A DNA stretch of 64,000 bases. Source: Planomicrobium okeanokoites (GTDB taxonomy: Bacteria; Bacillota; Bacilli; Bacillales_A; Planococcaceae). The position numbers and the translations under genes were made by a program. Shown here piece by piece: positions 23,214 to 31,870 of this stretch. The notes beneath the pieces were generated by a model. That model saw only the letters and a list, made by a program, of their open reading frames with translations, had not been told where the DNA came from and ran no database searches. The stretch lies in the NCBI RefSeq assembly GCF_003428875.1, contig NZ_QQRS01000004.1, positions 186,001 to 250,000 of the forward strand. The letters run 5' to 3'. The first letter of the stretch is position 1. Each line of letters starts with the position of its first letter.

Positions 23214-24143
23214 TCAGCTTCGGCCCGCCTGCTTCTCCTTTTCCCTCCGCATATAGGAAATAGCGTATGCTGGGTTGCGGAAATGCAGGATGGGGTCATC
23301 CGTACATTCAACGCCTTCCGCCAGGACAGTCGGATCAAACAGCAACCCTTCCGCATCGTCAGTCTTTTCCGTCAGCACCAGGCGTCCCAGTTCAACTTTC
23401 TTTCTGTCTTTAGCCCAGTCTTTTGTTGGGTCATCTACAGGATCCCCTGCATCCCCGATCACCGCTATCAGACGGAAAGCTGTTTCACCCCGAGCCACGC
23501 GCTCTTCAAGCTCTTTTTCAAAATCCCCTTTTTCCACAGAGGCAGCCTCTGCCGGATTCAGCGATTCCTCGCCCGCTTCCGGCTGCCATTGGAATTTGAC
23601 AGGTCCGCGCTGGCCGGTACCGTTCACCAGGTAAAATGCGTGAATGGAATGGTAGAGGCCAGTCGCGAAACTCGCCGGGCTCTGCATTTTACGGATGATG
23701 CGGATGGCCGCTCGGCTTTCCGGATATTTGATGAATAAGGTGATGAGGTCCCGCAATCGCGGCCGCCCCTTTTTAAACGATTTCGCGATATCCAACATTT
23801 CGGTAAACACTTCCGGTGTACGCGAAAAGAATATCGGCGAAGTGACGCCGACACTGTTCATCACTTGCCCGTCCGGCAACTGAAATTGCACAGCCATGCC
23901 TTTTACCGGCGATAGATTATCCGTCCAAAAAGGATCTGGAGCACTGTGCGAAAATCGTACTGTTGCATCTGTCTCCCCTTCCCGCAGATGCTGCGCCACG
24001 GTCCATTCCTTCCCTTCGCCGTTTGCCGTAAAAACGGCTCTGTACCCTATCCCTCTTGAATGTGCACGCCTATAGGTTTCATGCTCTCCAAACACTTTCT
24101 CGATTTTATTGACTGCAGTTTCGGCAAGTCTTTCATCTGCCAT
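23214..24143 (-). CDS. Catalase-family peroxidase (SrpA-like)
   Basis: The 309-residue protein has the short catalase-like core: RRAHSRGIGYRAVF near residues 25-38 (with the distal His), VRFSHSAPDP, VKGMAVQFQLPDG, SPIFFSRTPEVF, and a C-terminal RNPAYAISYMRR with the probable heme-ligand Tyr. Full catalases are near 480 residues or more; this short form is the catalase-family peroxidase type, which usually uses organic reductants and has weak catalase activity. The start has TGAGGTGATC upstream. It stands alone. Confidence 0.85.
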   Translation of the reverse strand: MADERLAETAVNKIEKVFGEHETYRRAHSRGIGYRAVFTANGEGKEWTVAQHLREGETDATVRFSHSAPDPFWTDNLSPVKGMAVQFQLPDGQVMNSVGVTSPIFFSRTPEVFTEMLDIAKSFKKGRPRLRDLITLFIKYPESRAAIRIIRKMQSPASFATGLYHSIHAFYLVNGTGQRGPVKFQWQPEAGEESLNPAEAASVEKGDFEKELEERVARGETAFRLIAVIGDAGDPVDDPTKDWAKDRKKVELGRLVLTEKTDDAEGLLFDPTVLAEGVECTDDPILHFRNPAYAISYMRREKEKQAGRS

Positions 24144-24258
24144 TCGATCACCTCATCCTGACATATTTTTAGATGAACCATGCCTTTCCATACCCGCTAT
24201 TGAATACTTTTAACGAGAACGGGAATACATCACTATAAATGAAAAAGGAGGCAATGCA

Positions 24259-24528
24259 ATGGATGTGAAACACGACAACAATAAATTCTACGTTGAACGG
24301 GACTCAGAGGAATTGGGTTCACTCGCTTATACGCCATCCGGTGATGTGCTGACAGTGACTCACACAGAAGTTTCGCCTGAACTTTCCGGACAAGGCGTCG
24401 GCAAGCAATTGGTGAGCGAAGTGGTGCAATATGCCCGTGATGAAGGAAAAAGCATCGATGCCCAATGCCCTTTTGCGCGTGGCGTCATTGAAAAGACTCC
24501 GGAATACCAGGATGTTCTGAAGAACTGA
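24259..24528 (+). CDS. Small GNAT-family N-acetyltransferase (YjdJ-like)
   Basis: The 89-residue protein has the compact GNAT fold of the GCN5-like YidJ/YjdJ family: LTVTHTEVSPELSGQGVGKQ with the acetyl-CoA pyrophosphate loop Q-G-x-G, then VVQYARDEGKSIDAQCPFA. Such short forms may acetylate small molecules or have a conserved cysteine role (the C in AQCPFA). The start follows AAAGGAGGC. A terminator is directly downstream. Confidence 0.88.
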   Translation: MDVKHDNNKFYVERDSEELGSLAYTPSGDVLTVTHTEVSPELSGQGVGKQLVSEVVQYARDEGKSIDAQCPFARGVIEKTPEYQDVLKN

Positions 24529-24533
24529 TTCTC

Positions 24534-24567
24534 AAAAGCATATCCGTTACGCGGATGTGCTTTTTTC
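24534..24567 (+). terminator. Terminator after GNAT gene
   Basis: AAAAGCATATCCG and CGGATGTGCTTTT form a stem with one wobble pair, followed by TTTTTT. Confidence 0.85.
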
Positions 24568-24609
24568 GCCATTTTGACCTCCGATCATTTTTTGAAAGGA
24601 AGTGCAGGC

Positions 24610-25857
24610 ATGGATCTTACATTGGAAGAAGCGATCAGCCGGTTTGCACAGCCTGTCAACGGGATAGAGGATTTGGATCCATTGATGGAAGCTGTAGGCG
24701 ACGCAAAAATTGTCCTGCTGGGCGAGGCAACCCACGGGACATCGGAATATTACCGATGGCGCGCCGAATTCTCGAAAAGGCTGATTCAGGAAAAAGGTTT
24801 TTCACAGATTGCAGTAGAAGGCGATTGGCCGTCCGCTTACCGGGTACATCGCTACATCAATAATTTTGCCGAAGCGGATGAAACTGCCCGAAATCTGCTC
24901 AAACAAGCATTTACCCGCTGGCCAACCTGGATGTGGGCAAATGAAGAAATTGCGGATTTTATTGATTGGCTGAAGGTTTATAACGCTTCGGAAAATAAAA
25001 AAACCGGCTTTTACGGGATCGATGTGTACAGTCTGTGGGAGTCGATGGAGGAAGTGATTCATTATCTGAATGATGTGGATCCCGAAGGCGGCGACGCGGA
25101 ACTGGCAAAGCAGGCATTTTCCTGTTTCGACCCGAGCAATCGGGAGCCGGAGAAATACGCGATTTCGTACGCAACTTTTTCGGAGAGCTGCATCGAAGAA
25201 GTCACCCGGCTGCTGGCTTCCATCCGGAGTAACGCGGAGAATTACACGAATGATGAAGAAGCCGACCTGAACTTGCAGGTCAATTCACTGGTTGCGAAGA
25301 ACGCGGAAGCTTATTACCGCGCCATGATCAGAAGCGGTGCGGATTCATGGAATGTCCGTGACCAGCATATGGTGGAAACGGTCAATGAATTGCGGAAGTA
25401 TCACGGCGCAGATGCCCGCATCATCATCTGGGAGCATAACACGCATATCGGAGATGCACGGGCGACAGATATGAAAGAAGATAACATGGTCAATGTCGGG
25501 CAATTGCTGCGCGAGCAGAATCCGCCCGCAGATGTATTCGCTGTCGGTTTCGGTTCGTACGAAGGCACTGTCATTGCAGCTGAAGCATGGGAAGCACCGC
25601 ACGAAGAGATGGTGCTGCCGCCTGCTGCGAAGAACTCATGGGAAGAATTGCTGCACCGCACTGGCGCGCATGATAAATTTCTGCTTTTCGATGACAGCAA
25701 CCGCCGTTTGTTCGATCGCTGGGTCGGACACCGGGCAGTCGGTGTCGTATACAATCCGGAGCATGAAGCTTATGGCAATTACGTGCCGTCCATGATGTCA
25801 AAGCGATACGACGTGTTCCTGTTTTTCGACCGTACCGAAGCGTTGAAGCCGCTTTAG
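24610..25857 (+). CDS. Erythromycin esterase family protein
   Basis: The 415-residue enzyme has the signatures LLGEATHGTSEYYRWR (residues about 36-51) with the key Glu and His, VEGDWPS, and IIWEHNTHIGDARAT with a second conserved His. EreA/EreB-type enzymes open macrolide lactones, but many chromosomal members (succinoglycan-biosynthesis-like) have other substrates, so resistance cannot be assumed. The ATG at 24610 has AAAGGAAGTG before it; a longer frame starting at 24574 has no site. Confidence 0.88.
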   Translation: MDLTLEEAISRFAQPVNGIEDLDPLMEAVGDAKIVLLGEATHGTSEYYRWRAEFSKRLIQEKGFSQIAVEGDWPSAYRVHRYINNFAEADETARNLLKQAFTRWPTWMWANEEIADFIDWLKVYNASENKKTGFYGIDVYSLWESMEEVIHYLNDVDPEGGDAELAKQAFSCFDPSNREPEKYAISYATFSESCIEEVTRLLASIRSNAENYTNDEEADLNLQVNSLVAKNAEAYYRAMIRSGADSWNVRDQHMVETVNELRKYHGADARIIIWEHNTHIGDARATDMKEDNMVNVGQLLREQNPPADVFAVGFGSYEGTVIAAEAWEAPHEEMVLPPAAKNSWEELLHRTGAHDKFLLFDDSNRRLFDRWVGHRAVGVVYNPEHEAYGNYVPSMMSKRYDVFLFFDRTEALKPL

Positions 25858-25862
25858 AATGC

Positions 25863-25899
25863 AAAAAGCCAACTAAGGAATCGTCCTTAGCTGGCTTTA
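25863..25899. terminator. Bidirectional terminator between convergent genes
   Basis: AAAGCCAACTAAGGA and TCCTTAGCTGGCTTT form a stem (one mismatch) with a 4-base loop, A-run on the left and T-rich on the right, serving the esterase gene and the minus-strand gene at 25924. Confidence 0.75.
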
Positions 25900-25923
25900 T
25901 TAGAATGCATTAATTGCTGCGAA

Positions 25924-26601
25924 TTAACGGAACTCGCCGTCAACCACGTTATAGAGGAAGTTCCAGTTATCCGCTTTGTAGAGTTCATGGAATGTCAGGC
26001 GGTCTCCATTGCCGAGTGTTACGTCTTCACTCGAAATCGCCACTACCATTGCAGTTGAAGCGTCATCCAAGTTCAGATAGACGTCCCCGATGGACGGACG
26101 GATCGCATCGCGCTCACGGATTTTTTCGATCAATTCTTTATCCGCTTCCAGCTGGCTGGCATCGACTTTCGACTTATCGTAATAAGCGATGTCTTTGCTG
26201 CCTTGCGCCTCGCCCGGTTCCATAACGAAAAATTCCCTGAATTTCACTGTGTTTTGTCTGGTCGTCACCACATTCTTGCCTTCCACCGATTCCACTTTCT
26301 CGAACTCATTCAGTGAATAATGATCCATATAATCAGGATCCGGTTTGCTGATCAGGATGTAGCCGCCTTCATCCGGGGCAATATCATCGCGCAGCGTATA
26401 GCGGCTCCCGAAAAACAGGAACGAATCGAGATGCTGCGGCTTGTACAATGATACTTCATCCGCTTTACAATCCACTTGCTCCATATCTTTGATCCGGAAC
26501 ATGTGAACAGATTTCTTGGCCAATGGTTTGACCGAATAGACTTTATGCAATTCGTTATTATAGTAGACGAACTGCCCTTTTCTTACTTGAATTAATTTCA
26601 T
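25924..26601 (-). CDS. Unknown cytoplasmic protein, 225 residues
   Basis: Not recognised. The protein has no signal peptide or membrane segment. It starts MKLIQVRKGQFVYYNNELHKVYSVKP, which reads like a small SH3/KOW-like beta barrel, has a central IAPDEGGYILISKPDPDYMDHYSLNEFE region, and a C-terminal domain with SIGDVYLNLDDAST and LTFHELYKADNW. Good ribosome binding site (GGAGGGAAAAAG). It is divergent from the 26729 gene, sharing a 127-bp promoter region. Confidence 0.72.
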   Translation of the reverse strand: MKLIQVRKGQFVYYNNELHKVYSVKPLAKKSVHMFRIKDMEQVDCKADEVSLYKPQHLDSFLFFGSRYTLRDDIAPDEGGYILISKPDPDYMDHYSLNEFEKVESVEGKNVVTTRQNTVKFREFFVMEPGEAQGSKDIAYYDKSKVDASQLEADKELIEKIRERDAIRPSIGDVYLNLDDASTAMVVAISSEDVTLGNGDRLTFHELYKADNWNFLYNVVDGEFR

Positions 26602-26728
26602 CTTTTTCCCTCCGATACTCTCATGCGTCTTGCGTTAAATTCTAGAGGATTTTTTCATGGAAGTCCAAGCATCCATCTATATTCTTTTAATATTTAAGGT
26701 TAAAATTGCTGATAAGGAGCTGATACGT

Positions 26729-27025
26729 ATGGAATATGAAAATCGCGACGAATGGATCATCAAAAAATACCAGCAGGATGAAGCGACAATGATCCAGCTT
26801 TTCGTCACCTGGTCCCTGCAAAATGAGCTGGATCCGGTTCAGCTTTACCAAAGAGCTTATCCTGCCCAATCCAAAAACGAAGCACTGGTACGTGCTGTCG
26901 AAGAAGCCGATCCGACTGAATTCGAAATCAGCAACGAGACGCTTCTTGATGTGCTGCAATTGTTCGGAAATGACGACCTTGCTTTTGTTGCTTCCGAGGA
27001 AATTGAAAAGTTGGATCGTAAATAA
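26729..27025 (+). CDS. Small acidic protein, 98 residues
   Basis: Not assigned to a known function. The helical protein reads EWIIKKYQQDEATMIQLFVTW near the N-terminus and ends DDLAFVASEEIEKLDRK. No cysteine, no membrane segment. The ATG is preceded by AAGGAG ten bases upstream; a longer open frame upstream has no site. Similar small conserved proteins are found in Bacillales genomes (inference by pattern). Confidence 0.72.
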   Translation: MEYENRDEWIIKKYQQDEATMIQLFVTWSLQNELDPVQLYQRAYPAQSKNEALVRAVEEADPTEFEISNETLLDVLQLFGNDDLAFVASEEIEKLDRK

Positions 27026-27026
27026 A

Positions 27027-27060
27027 GGAAAGCGGAAGCGCTGGAGCTGGCTCCGGTGAA
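27027..27060 (+). repeat. Bacillaceae-type repeat fragment
   Basis: GGAAAGCGGAAGCGCTGGAGCTGG resembles the start of the GC-rich palindromic repeat seen in triplicate at 59446 and in many Bacillaceae genomes, but only the first 30 or so bases are present before a 21-bp tandem array begins. Confidence 0.45.
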
Positions 27061-27069
27061 AAACGGGTT

Positions 27070-27153
27070 GGCGATCACAAATGTCGCGTAGCCGATCATA
27101 ACTCTCCGCTTGCCGATCACAAAGTGGGCGTAGCCGATCACAAATGGCACTCC
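27070..27153 (-). repeat. 21-bp tandem array, four units, opposite orientation
   Basis: GCCGATCA motifs occur at 27070 (GGCGATCA), 27091, 27112 and 27133, exactly 21 bp apart. Read on the minus strand these are TGATCGGCTACG or TGATCGGCAAGC units as at 23081. The variable middles differ, so the two arrays are related but not recent copies. Confidence 0.88.
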
Positions 27154-27324
27154 TGCAAAAAAGCGAATCGATTTCCGCTTTTATTCGTGCCAGTTTTTTT
27201 ATAAAAGAAACGGATACTCGGAAAAACAAATAAATTAAACGCATTACCGTCCTTGTATCATTCATTTGCCGTCAAAAGCTTCTATTCCGGAAGATCCTTT
27301 TAACAATGAACAACACTCGACTTG

Positions 27325-28029
27325 CTATTTACGTTTTTTCCGCAGCTCTTTCGCTTTGTTTTCTATATAACTTGTACGAAGGTTTTCATATTTATTGGAA
27401 GCTACATTGCTGTAAATTTTACTGAAACGGGCAGTTTCATTGTTTTCTTCTTCCTCCGGTTCTTCTGGAACTTCTTCCACCGGCTCTGGTTCAGCAGCAG
27501 CTTTTTCTTTTTTCGCAGATTTTTTGGGTTTTTCCTCTGCCTTTTCAACCGGTTCTTTAGCGGCTGGCACTGGTTCTGCTTGAGTTTCTGCTGGTTGTGG
27601 CGTCGGTTCCGATTTCGGTTCTGGCTTCAGCTCTGGTTCCGCTGCGGGCTCCACCGTCTTTTCTTCCGCTTCCGGCACTGGTTCAACGCGGGTTTCTTCC
27701 ACAACCGGTGCAGGTTGAGCCTGCGCCTCTTCCATAATCGGATCCGGTTCAACCGATGTTTTTGCCGGTTCCGCAACAGGTTCTTCAGTTACCGGTGGCG
27801 ATACAGCTTCTGTTTCAACCACTTCAGCAGCCGGTTCAGGCGTCGATTCCGACTTCGGTTCTGGCTTCAGTTTTGGTTCCGCTTCCGTCTCCACCGCCCT
27901 TTCATCCACAGGCGACGCTGGTTCAGCCGTCGGTTCGGTCACTTCCGGCACCGGTTCGACAGACGGCTCTTTCACTTCCTCTGATTCTGGTGTTTTATTC
28001 AATTCTGTTTTTTCATCTTTGTTCTCCAT
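27325..28029 (-). CDS. Pro/Glu-rich low-complexity protein
   Basis: The 234-residue acidic protein is made of Pro-Glu-Ala-Val-Lys segments from residue 1 to about 190, predicted to be disordered. Two near-identical stretches (EPKLKPEPKSESTPEP and EPELKPEPKSEPTPQP, about 70 residues apart) show internal duplication. The C-terminal 40 residues are different: NNETARFSKIYSNVASNKYENLRTSYIENK, a basic possibly helical tail. No signal peptide or LPXTG. The start has AGGGGTGAG. Function unknown; a spacer or scaffold with a folded tail is one possibility. Confidence 0.75.
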   Translation of the reverse strand: MENKDEKTELNKTPESEEVKEPSVEPVPEVTEPTAEPASPVDERAVETEAEPKLKPEPKSESTPEPAAEVVETEAVSPPVTEEPVAEPAKTSVEPDPIMEEAQAQPAPVVEETRVEPVPEAEEKTVEPAAEPELKPEPKSEPTPQPAETQAEPVPAAKEPVEKAEEKPKKSAKKEKAAAEPEPVEEVPEEPEEEENNETARFSKIYSNVASNKYENLRTSYIENKAKELRKKRK

Positions 28030-28105
28030 AATTGCTCACCCCTGCCTTTCTGGTTCCTGTTAAATAGACTCATGTGAAAAATTCCCTAATCCTTGCGCTG
28101 TTAAA

Positions 28106-28140
28106 CCAAAAACGGACGCCAAACAAGTTGGGTCCGTTTT
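28106..28140 (-). terminator. Terminator of the DUF1992 gene
   Basis: AAAACGGACC and GGTCCGTTTT-like arms (CAAAACGGACC on the minus strand with GTCCGTTTTTG) form a stem around a 12-base loop followed by TTTTTG. Confidence 0.8.
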
Positions 28141-28149
28141 GATACCGTA

Positions 28150-28536
28150 CTATTCCCACCGGCTTGCCATTCTGCTGATATTTTCAAGCGTTACGGAGCC
28201 TTTTTGCAAGGGCGGCGGACAGGATTTATTGAATTCATGGATTTTCTCGTTGATTCTTGCAATCCGAAGAGGAAGGTCCTTTGTCTTGCCAGCTTCCAGC
28301 TTGCCAAGCGCCTCTTGGATCTGACCGCGGATTTCATGCTGCAATTTCAGCCAATGCGGTTTGTATCCCTGCTCGTTCGCGATGCGCTGAAAATGCTGAA
28401 AAAGGTCTCCTGAAAAATATTCTGCCGGCAGCGGTTTCCCGGCCCCCGGCAAATTGTCCATTCCGCCTGTCTTCTCGTATTCCCTTAAAATTTCTCCAAT
28501 CAAATCTGTTCGGATCTCCTGTTTTTCTTCCGCCAT
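28150..28536 (-). CDS. DUF1992 (DnaJ-related) protein
   Basis: The 128-residue protein has the DUF1992 signature seen in DnaJ homologue subfamily C member 28: a helical start, then GGMDNLPGAGKPLP, and WLKLQHEIRGQIQEALGKL. In animals the domain accompanies a J domain; bacterial members stand alone, with unknown role. The start has AAGGGGCTGAAGG upstream. It is followed by a terminator and lies 21 bases after the PaaI-like gene, so the two are probably co-transcribed. Confidence 0.85.
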   Translation of the reverse strand: MAEEKQEIRTDLIGEILREYEKTGGMDNLPGAGKPLPAEYFSGDLFQHFQRIANEQGYKPHWLKLQHEIRGQIQEALGKLEAGKTKDLPLRIARINEKIHEFNKSCPPPLQKGSVTLENISRMASRWE

Positions 28537-28557
28537 TTCCTTCAGCCCCTTAGAGAA

Positions 28558-29037
28558 TTATTTTCCGAATGAAGAAGGCATGACAACCGCTACTACCGTC
28601 CCCGTTGCGCATATTGCTCCGTCAGCTGTAACTTCTATAGTCACTTTGAATTTTTTCGGATGGATTTCTTCCACTTCTCCGACTGCTTTCAATGTGACGC
28701 CTTGGGGAGTCGGCTTCAGGTAATCGACATGCAGAGATGCCGTAACAAAGCGCGGCGGCTCCTCACCGCTGCCTGGTTCAAAACCGTTTTTCCGATGCAA
28801 TGCCAATGAAGCCGAGCCTGTTCCGTGGCAGTCGATAAGTGAAGCGATGACGCCGCCGTAAACGAATCCTGGAATAGCTGTATGTTCATTGCCGGGTTCA
28901 TATTCAGTATAGGTTTTATCTCCTTGCCATATTGTCCGGAAATGATGTCCGGACTCATTTAAGCGCCCACATCCATAACAATGCGCAAATTCCTCTGCGT
29001 ATTCATCCTGAATTGCTGTAATCGTTGTTTCACTCAT
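28558..29037 (-). CDS. PaaI-family hotdog thioesterase
   Basis: The 159-residue protein begins with a CYGCGRLNESG segment (a possible zinc-ribbon-like Cys pair common in this subfamily), then AIPGFVYGGVIASLIDCHGTGSA, the PaaI-type catalytic helix with Gly and Asp, and VDYLKPTPQG. Substrate unknown; acyl-CoA or aryl-CoA are likely. Start has AGAGGAG. Confidence 0.85.
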   Translation of the reverse strand: MSETTITAIQDEYAEEFAHCYGCGRLNESGHHFRTIWQGDKTYTEYEPGNEHTAIPGFVYGGVIASLIDCHGTGSASLALHRKNGFEPGSGEEPPRFVTASLHVDYLKPTPQGVTLKAVGEVEEIHPKKFKVTIEVTADGAICATGTVVAVVMPSSFGK

Positions 29038-29214
29038 TCTTTTCTCCTCTTTTCTTGAGATATTTGCATTTATTTCTGTAAGATATTACCTCAATTTTAA
29101 CATAAGCACCGAGTAAAGGACGAACTATTCTGAATTTCATTGGCATGGCGAATTGTTTAAAACCATAGAGTGCGGGAAAACAAAAAAAGAGATCAGGAAA
29201 GGAGTTTGATATGT

Positions 29215-29412
29215 ATGAAATGTTATAGTGTAGCACCTGACCAGGACGCAACGCGCTGGATCGTCAAACTGGAGGACGTGGCTCCGACCGAGTCATTCCC
29301 GAGCAAAGACGGAGCGATTGCCGCAGCTGAAGAACTCGCTAAAGACAATACACCCAGCAAACTTCAGATTCTGGACAAGGACCATAATGTGGTTGAAGAA
29401 CGAGAATACTAA
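29215..29412 (+). CDS. DUF2188 protein
   Basis: The 65-residue protein has the DUF2188 pattern: WIVKLEDVAPTESFPSKDGAIAAAEELAKDN followed by LQILDKDHNVVEER, where a short beta hairpin leads to a helix and a final strand. Function unknown. The ATG at 29215 has GGAGTTTG; an ATG four bases earlier is out of frame and stops after five codons. A terminator follows. Confidence 0.85.
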   Translation: MKCYSVAPDQDATRWIVKLEDVAPTESFPSKDGAIAAAEELAKDNTPSKLQILDKDHNVVEEREY

Positions 29413-29423
29413 AAAACAATAAG

Positions 29424-29458
29424 AAAAAAGCGGATCGCCCCAAGCGGTCCGCTTTTTT
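29424..29458 (+). terminator. Terminator of the DUF2188 gene
   Basis: AAAAAAGCGGA and TCCGCTTTTTT form an 11-bp stem directly after the gene. Confidence 0.9.
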
Positions 29459-29478
29459 GATGAAATTGAACAAATAGA

Positions 29479-29510
29479 AAAGCACAGCCCTTTTCATCAG
29501 GCTGTGCTTT
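29479..29510 (-). terminator. Orphan terminator-like hairpin
   Basis: AAAGCACAGCC and GGCTGTGCTTT pair perfectly around a 10-base loop, with TTTTCTATTT after it on the minus strand. There is no minus-strand gene upstream for 500 bases, so it may be the relic of a lost gene or end an unrecognised non-coding RNA. Confidence 0.55.
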
Positions 29511-29511
29511 C

Positions 29512-29972
29512 CCTGTTGCAGCTTCTCCACTCTCGGAGAAGTTTGCGCACGCGGAAAATTTGTCGATCATACTTCTACATTCTTATAAAGGTTGACGAAT
29601 GTTCTTATCCCGTCAATACAGCTTCTTGTACTGTCTGCATCTTTAGATTTTAGTCGCATCTACCTCTCAGCGAATCCGATGTTCTGCAGTCAGATATTCA
29701 GTTGCACTTACACAAAAAACTTACCAAACTTCGTTTGAAACACTTTCTCTTCAGAAAACTTTACAAACTTGGTACCCGACGAGATCACAATCGTCAGTAA
29801 AGCAAATTTTCCGCCAAGGCTGTGCATGTCCTCGTCTGGAGGCGATTGTAAACTACTAAACCGTTTACTCGTTTCTCCCTACGGTGGTTCCGCCTTGTAT
29901 AATCTAAATACCACCTTCAAAATTTTTTAAACCTAATTTATAAGAATTTTTAAATTTATTCGATAAATAGTT
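29512..29972. other. Gene-free stretch upstream of pepF
   Basis: About 460 bases hold no open frame with a ribosome binding site. A short dyad GGTGGTTCCGCC followed by ATACCACC near 29883-29924 was inspected but does not form a T-box. With the orphan minus-strand terminator at its left end, the stretch may be a decayed gene or a non-coding RNA locus. Confidence 0.5.
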
Positions 29973-30001
29973 TTTACTTTTTTCCGCTTGCCCGCTATAC
30001 T
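29973..30001 (+). promoter_or_regulatory. Sigma-A promoter of pepF
   Basis: TTTACT and TATACT are separated by exactly 17 bases, 39 bases before the pepF start. Confidence 0.6.
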
Positions 30002-30040
30002 TGGAATAGTTCGATAACCGTAATAAAAGGAGCGAGATAA

Positions 30041-31852
30041 ATGGTCAAGAGTATGCCCGCACGTTCAGAAGTCAGCATTGATGAAACATGGGATCTGCAG
30101 TCTTTATTCCCATCAGATGAAGCTTTTCACGAAGCGCTTTCTGCGCTCGAAAAAGAAGTGGATACATTCGCCTCAACTTATAAAGGAAACACGAAGGATG
30201 CGGCTTCAGTAAATGAATTATTGAAAGCTTACGCTGAAATAAACGAAAAATTCGTGCCGGTGGGTACATACGCAAGCCTTAAAATCAGCACAGATCAAAC
30301 CGATGACGAAGCCCAGATGCTGTCGAGTAAATTCGGTTCATCAGCAGCCAAAGTGAACAGCAAGCTGTCGTTCGTCACCAGTGAATTGCTGGCATTGCCG
30401 GAAGAAACGCTGGAACAGGCCATGCAGGAATCCGACGAATTCAAAGTGTATTTGGAAAAATTGATCCGCAAGAAGCAATATCAATTGCATCCGGAAGTGG
30501 AAAAGACACTGGCCGCTTATTCATCGACGTTCAACGCGCCATACGGTCTCTACAATACGACAAAAATGGTGGATATGTCATTCGACGATTTTGAAGTGGA
30601 CGGCAAAAGTTATCCATTAAGTTACGTGTCGTTCGAAGGCGACTGGGAAGCAGAAACGGATACTGCCAAACGGCGCGCCGCTTTTGATGCATTTTCGAAG
30701 AAATTGAAAGATTACCAGCACACCACTGCGAAAACGTATGATATGCAGCTGCAGACGGAAAAAACGACTTCCGACCTGCGGGGCTATGATTCCATCTTCG
30801 ACTACCTGCTGTTCAATCAGGAAGTGGACCGTTCGCTGTACAACCGCCAAATCGATTTGATCACCAGTGAATTGGCGCCGCATATGCGCAAATACGCGAA
30901 GCTGCTGCAAAAAGCGCATGGCCTCGAAAAAATGACATTCGCCGATTTGAAGATTTCACTGGATCCGACTTACGAACCGGAGATCACAGTGGAAGAATCG
31001 AAGAAATACATCAACGACGCACTTGGCATCATGGGGGAAGATTATCTTGAAATGATCGAACGTTCTTATTCGGAACGCTGGATCGATTTCGCGCAGAATA
31101 AAGGCAAGTCGACTGGCGCTTTCTGTTCGAGCCCTTACGGCAACCATCCGTATATCCTGATTTCCTGGACCGGCCGCATGAATGAAGTGTTTGTGCTGGC
31201 GCATGAACTTGGCCATGCCGGACATTTCTATAACGCCAACCGCGCGCAGAACATCTTCAACGCGCGTCCATCGCTCTACTTTATCGAAGCCCCTTCCACG
31301 ATGAATGAAATGCTGATGGCCAACCACCTGCTCGAGAATTCGAAAGACCCTAAATTCAAACGCTGGGTCATCTCTTCCATCGTTGCCCGCACGTATTACC
31401 ATAATTTCGTGACGCACCTGCTTGAAGCTGCTTATCAGCGCAAAGTGTATGAGCGCATCGATGCCGGGCAAAGCGTAAATGCGGGAATCCTCAACAATCT
31501 GAAACGCGGGGTTCTCGAGGAATTCTGGGGAGACACTGTAGAAATCAATGACGGTGCCGAACTTACCTGGATGCGCCAGCCACACTACTACATGGGCTTG
31601 TATCCTTATACGTACAGCGCAGGTCTTACTATTTCCACGCAAGTATCTAAACGCATCTTGGAAGAAGGTCAGCCTGCTGTCGAGGAATGGCTGGAAGTGC
31701 TGAAAGCCGGCGGAACCAAATCACCGGTCGAGCTGTCCAAAATGGCTGGCATCGACATCACAACCGATCAACCATTGCGCGACACAATCGCCTATATCGG
31801 CGAATTGATCGACGAGCTGGAGAAATTGACTGAGGAAATCGAAGGCGAATAA
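30041..31852 (+). CDS. pepF: Oligoendopeptidase F
   Basis: This M3-family zinc peptidase cleaves short peptides in the cytoplasm. The 603-residue protein has the HELGH zinc motif at 388-392 and the third ligand Glu in the EAPSTMNEML segment that follows. The length is normal for PepF (about 600). Start has AAAGGAGCGAG upstream. It is monocistronic, with a promoter and a terminator of its own. Confidence 0.96.
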   Translation: MVKSMPARSEVSIDETWDLQSLFPSDEAFHEALSALEKEVDTFASTYKGNTKDAASVNELLKAYAEINEKFVPVGTYASLKISTDQTDDEAQMLSSKFGSSAAKVNSKLSFVTSELLALPEETLEQAMQESDEFKVYLEKLIRKKQYQLHPEVEKTLAAYSSTFNAPYGLYNTTKMVDMSFDDFEVDGKSYPLSYVSFEGDWEAETDTAKRRAAFDAFSKKLKDYQHTTAKTYDMQLQTEKTTSDLRGYDSIFDYLLFNQEVDRSLYNRQIDLITSELAPHMRKYAKLLQKAHGLEKMTFADLKISLDPTYEPEITVEESKKYINDALGIMGEDYLEMIERSYSERWIDFAQNKGKSTGAFCSSPYGNHPYILISWTGRMNEVFVLAHELGHAGHFYNANRAQNIFNARPSLYFIEAPSTMNEMLMANHLLENSKDPKFKRWVISSIVARTYYHNFVTHLLEAAYQRKVYERIDAGQSVNAGILNNLKRGVLEEFWGDTVEINDGAELTWMRQPHYYMGLYPYTYSAGLTISTQVSKRILEEGQPAVEEWLEVLKAGGTKSPVELSKMAGIDITTDQPLRDTIAYIGELIDELEKLTEEIEGE

Positions 31853-31870
31853 ATAATTTTTGATTATATA

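Noticed and set aside
22977-23738. Plus-strand frame with repeated CDRLR segments
   Set aside because: The repeats come from the 21-bp array and the rest is antisense to the catalase-like gene; no ribosome binding site. The same holds for the minus-strand frame at 26687-27265.
24610-25857. Macrolide resistance determinant
   Set aside because: Family membership alone does not show macrolide hydrolysis; many chromosomal members have other roles and there is no mobile context.
29883-29924. T-box-like GGTGG...CCGC motif upstream of pepF
   Set aside because: The T-box core AGGGTGGNACCGCG and a following terminator are not present, and pepF is not a usual T-box target.
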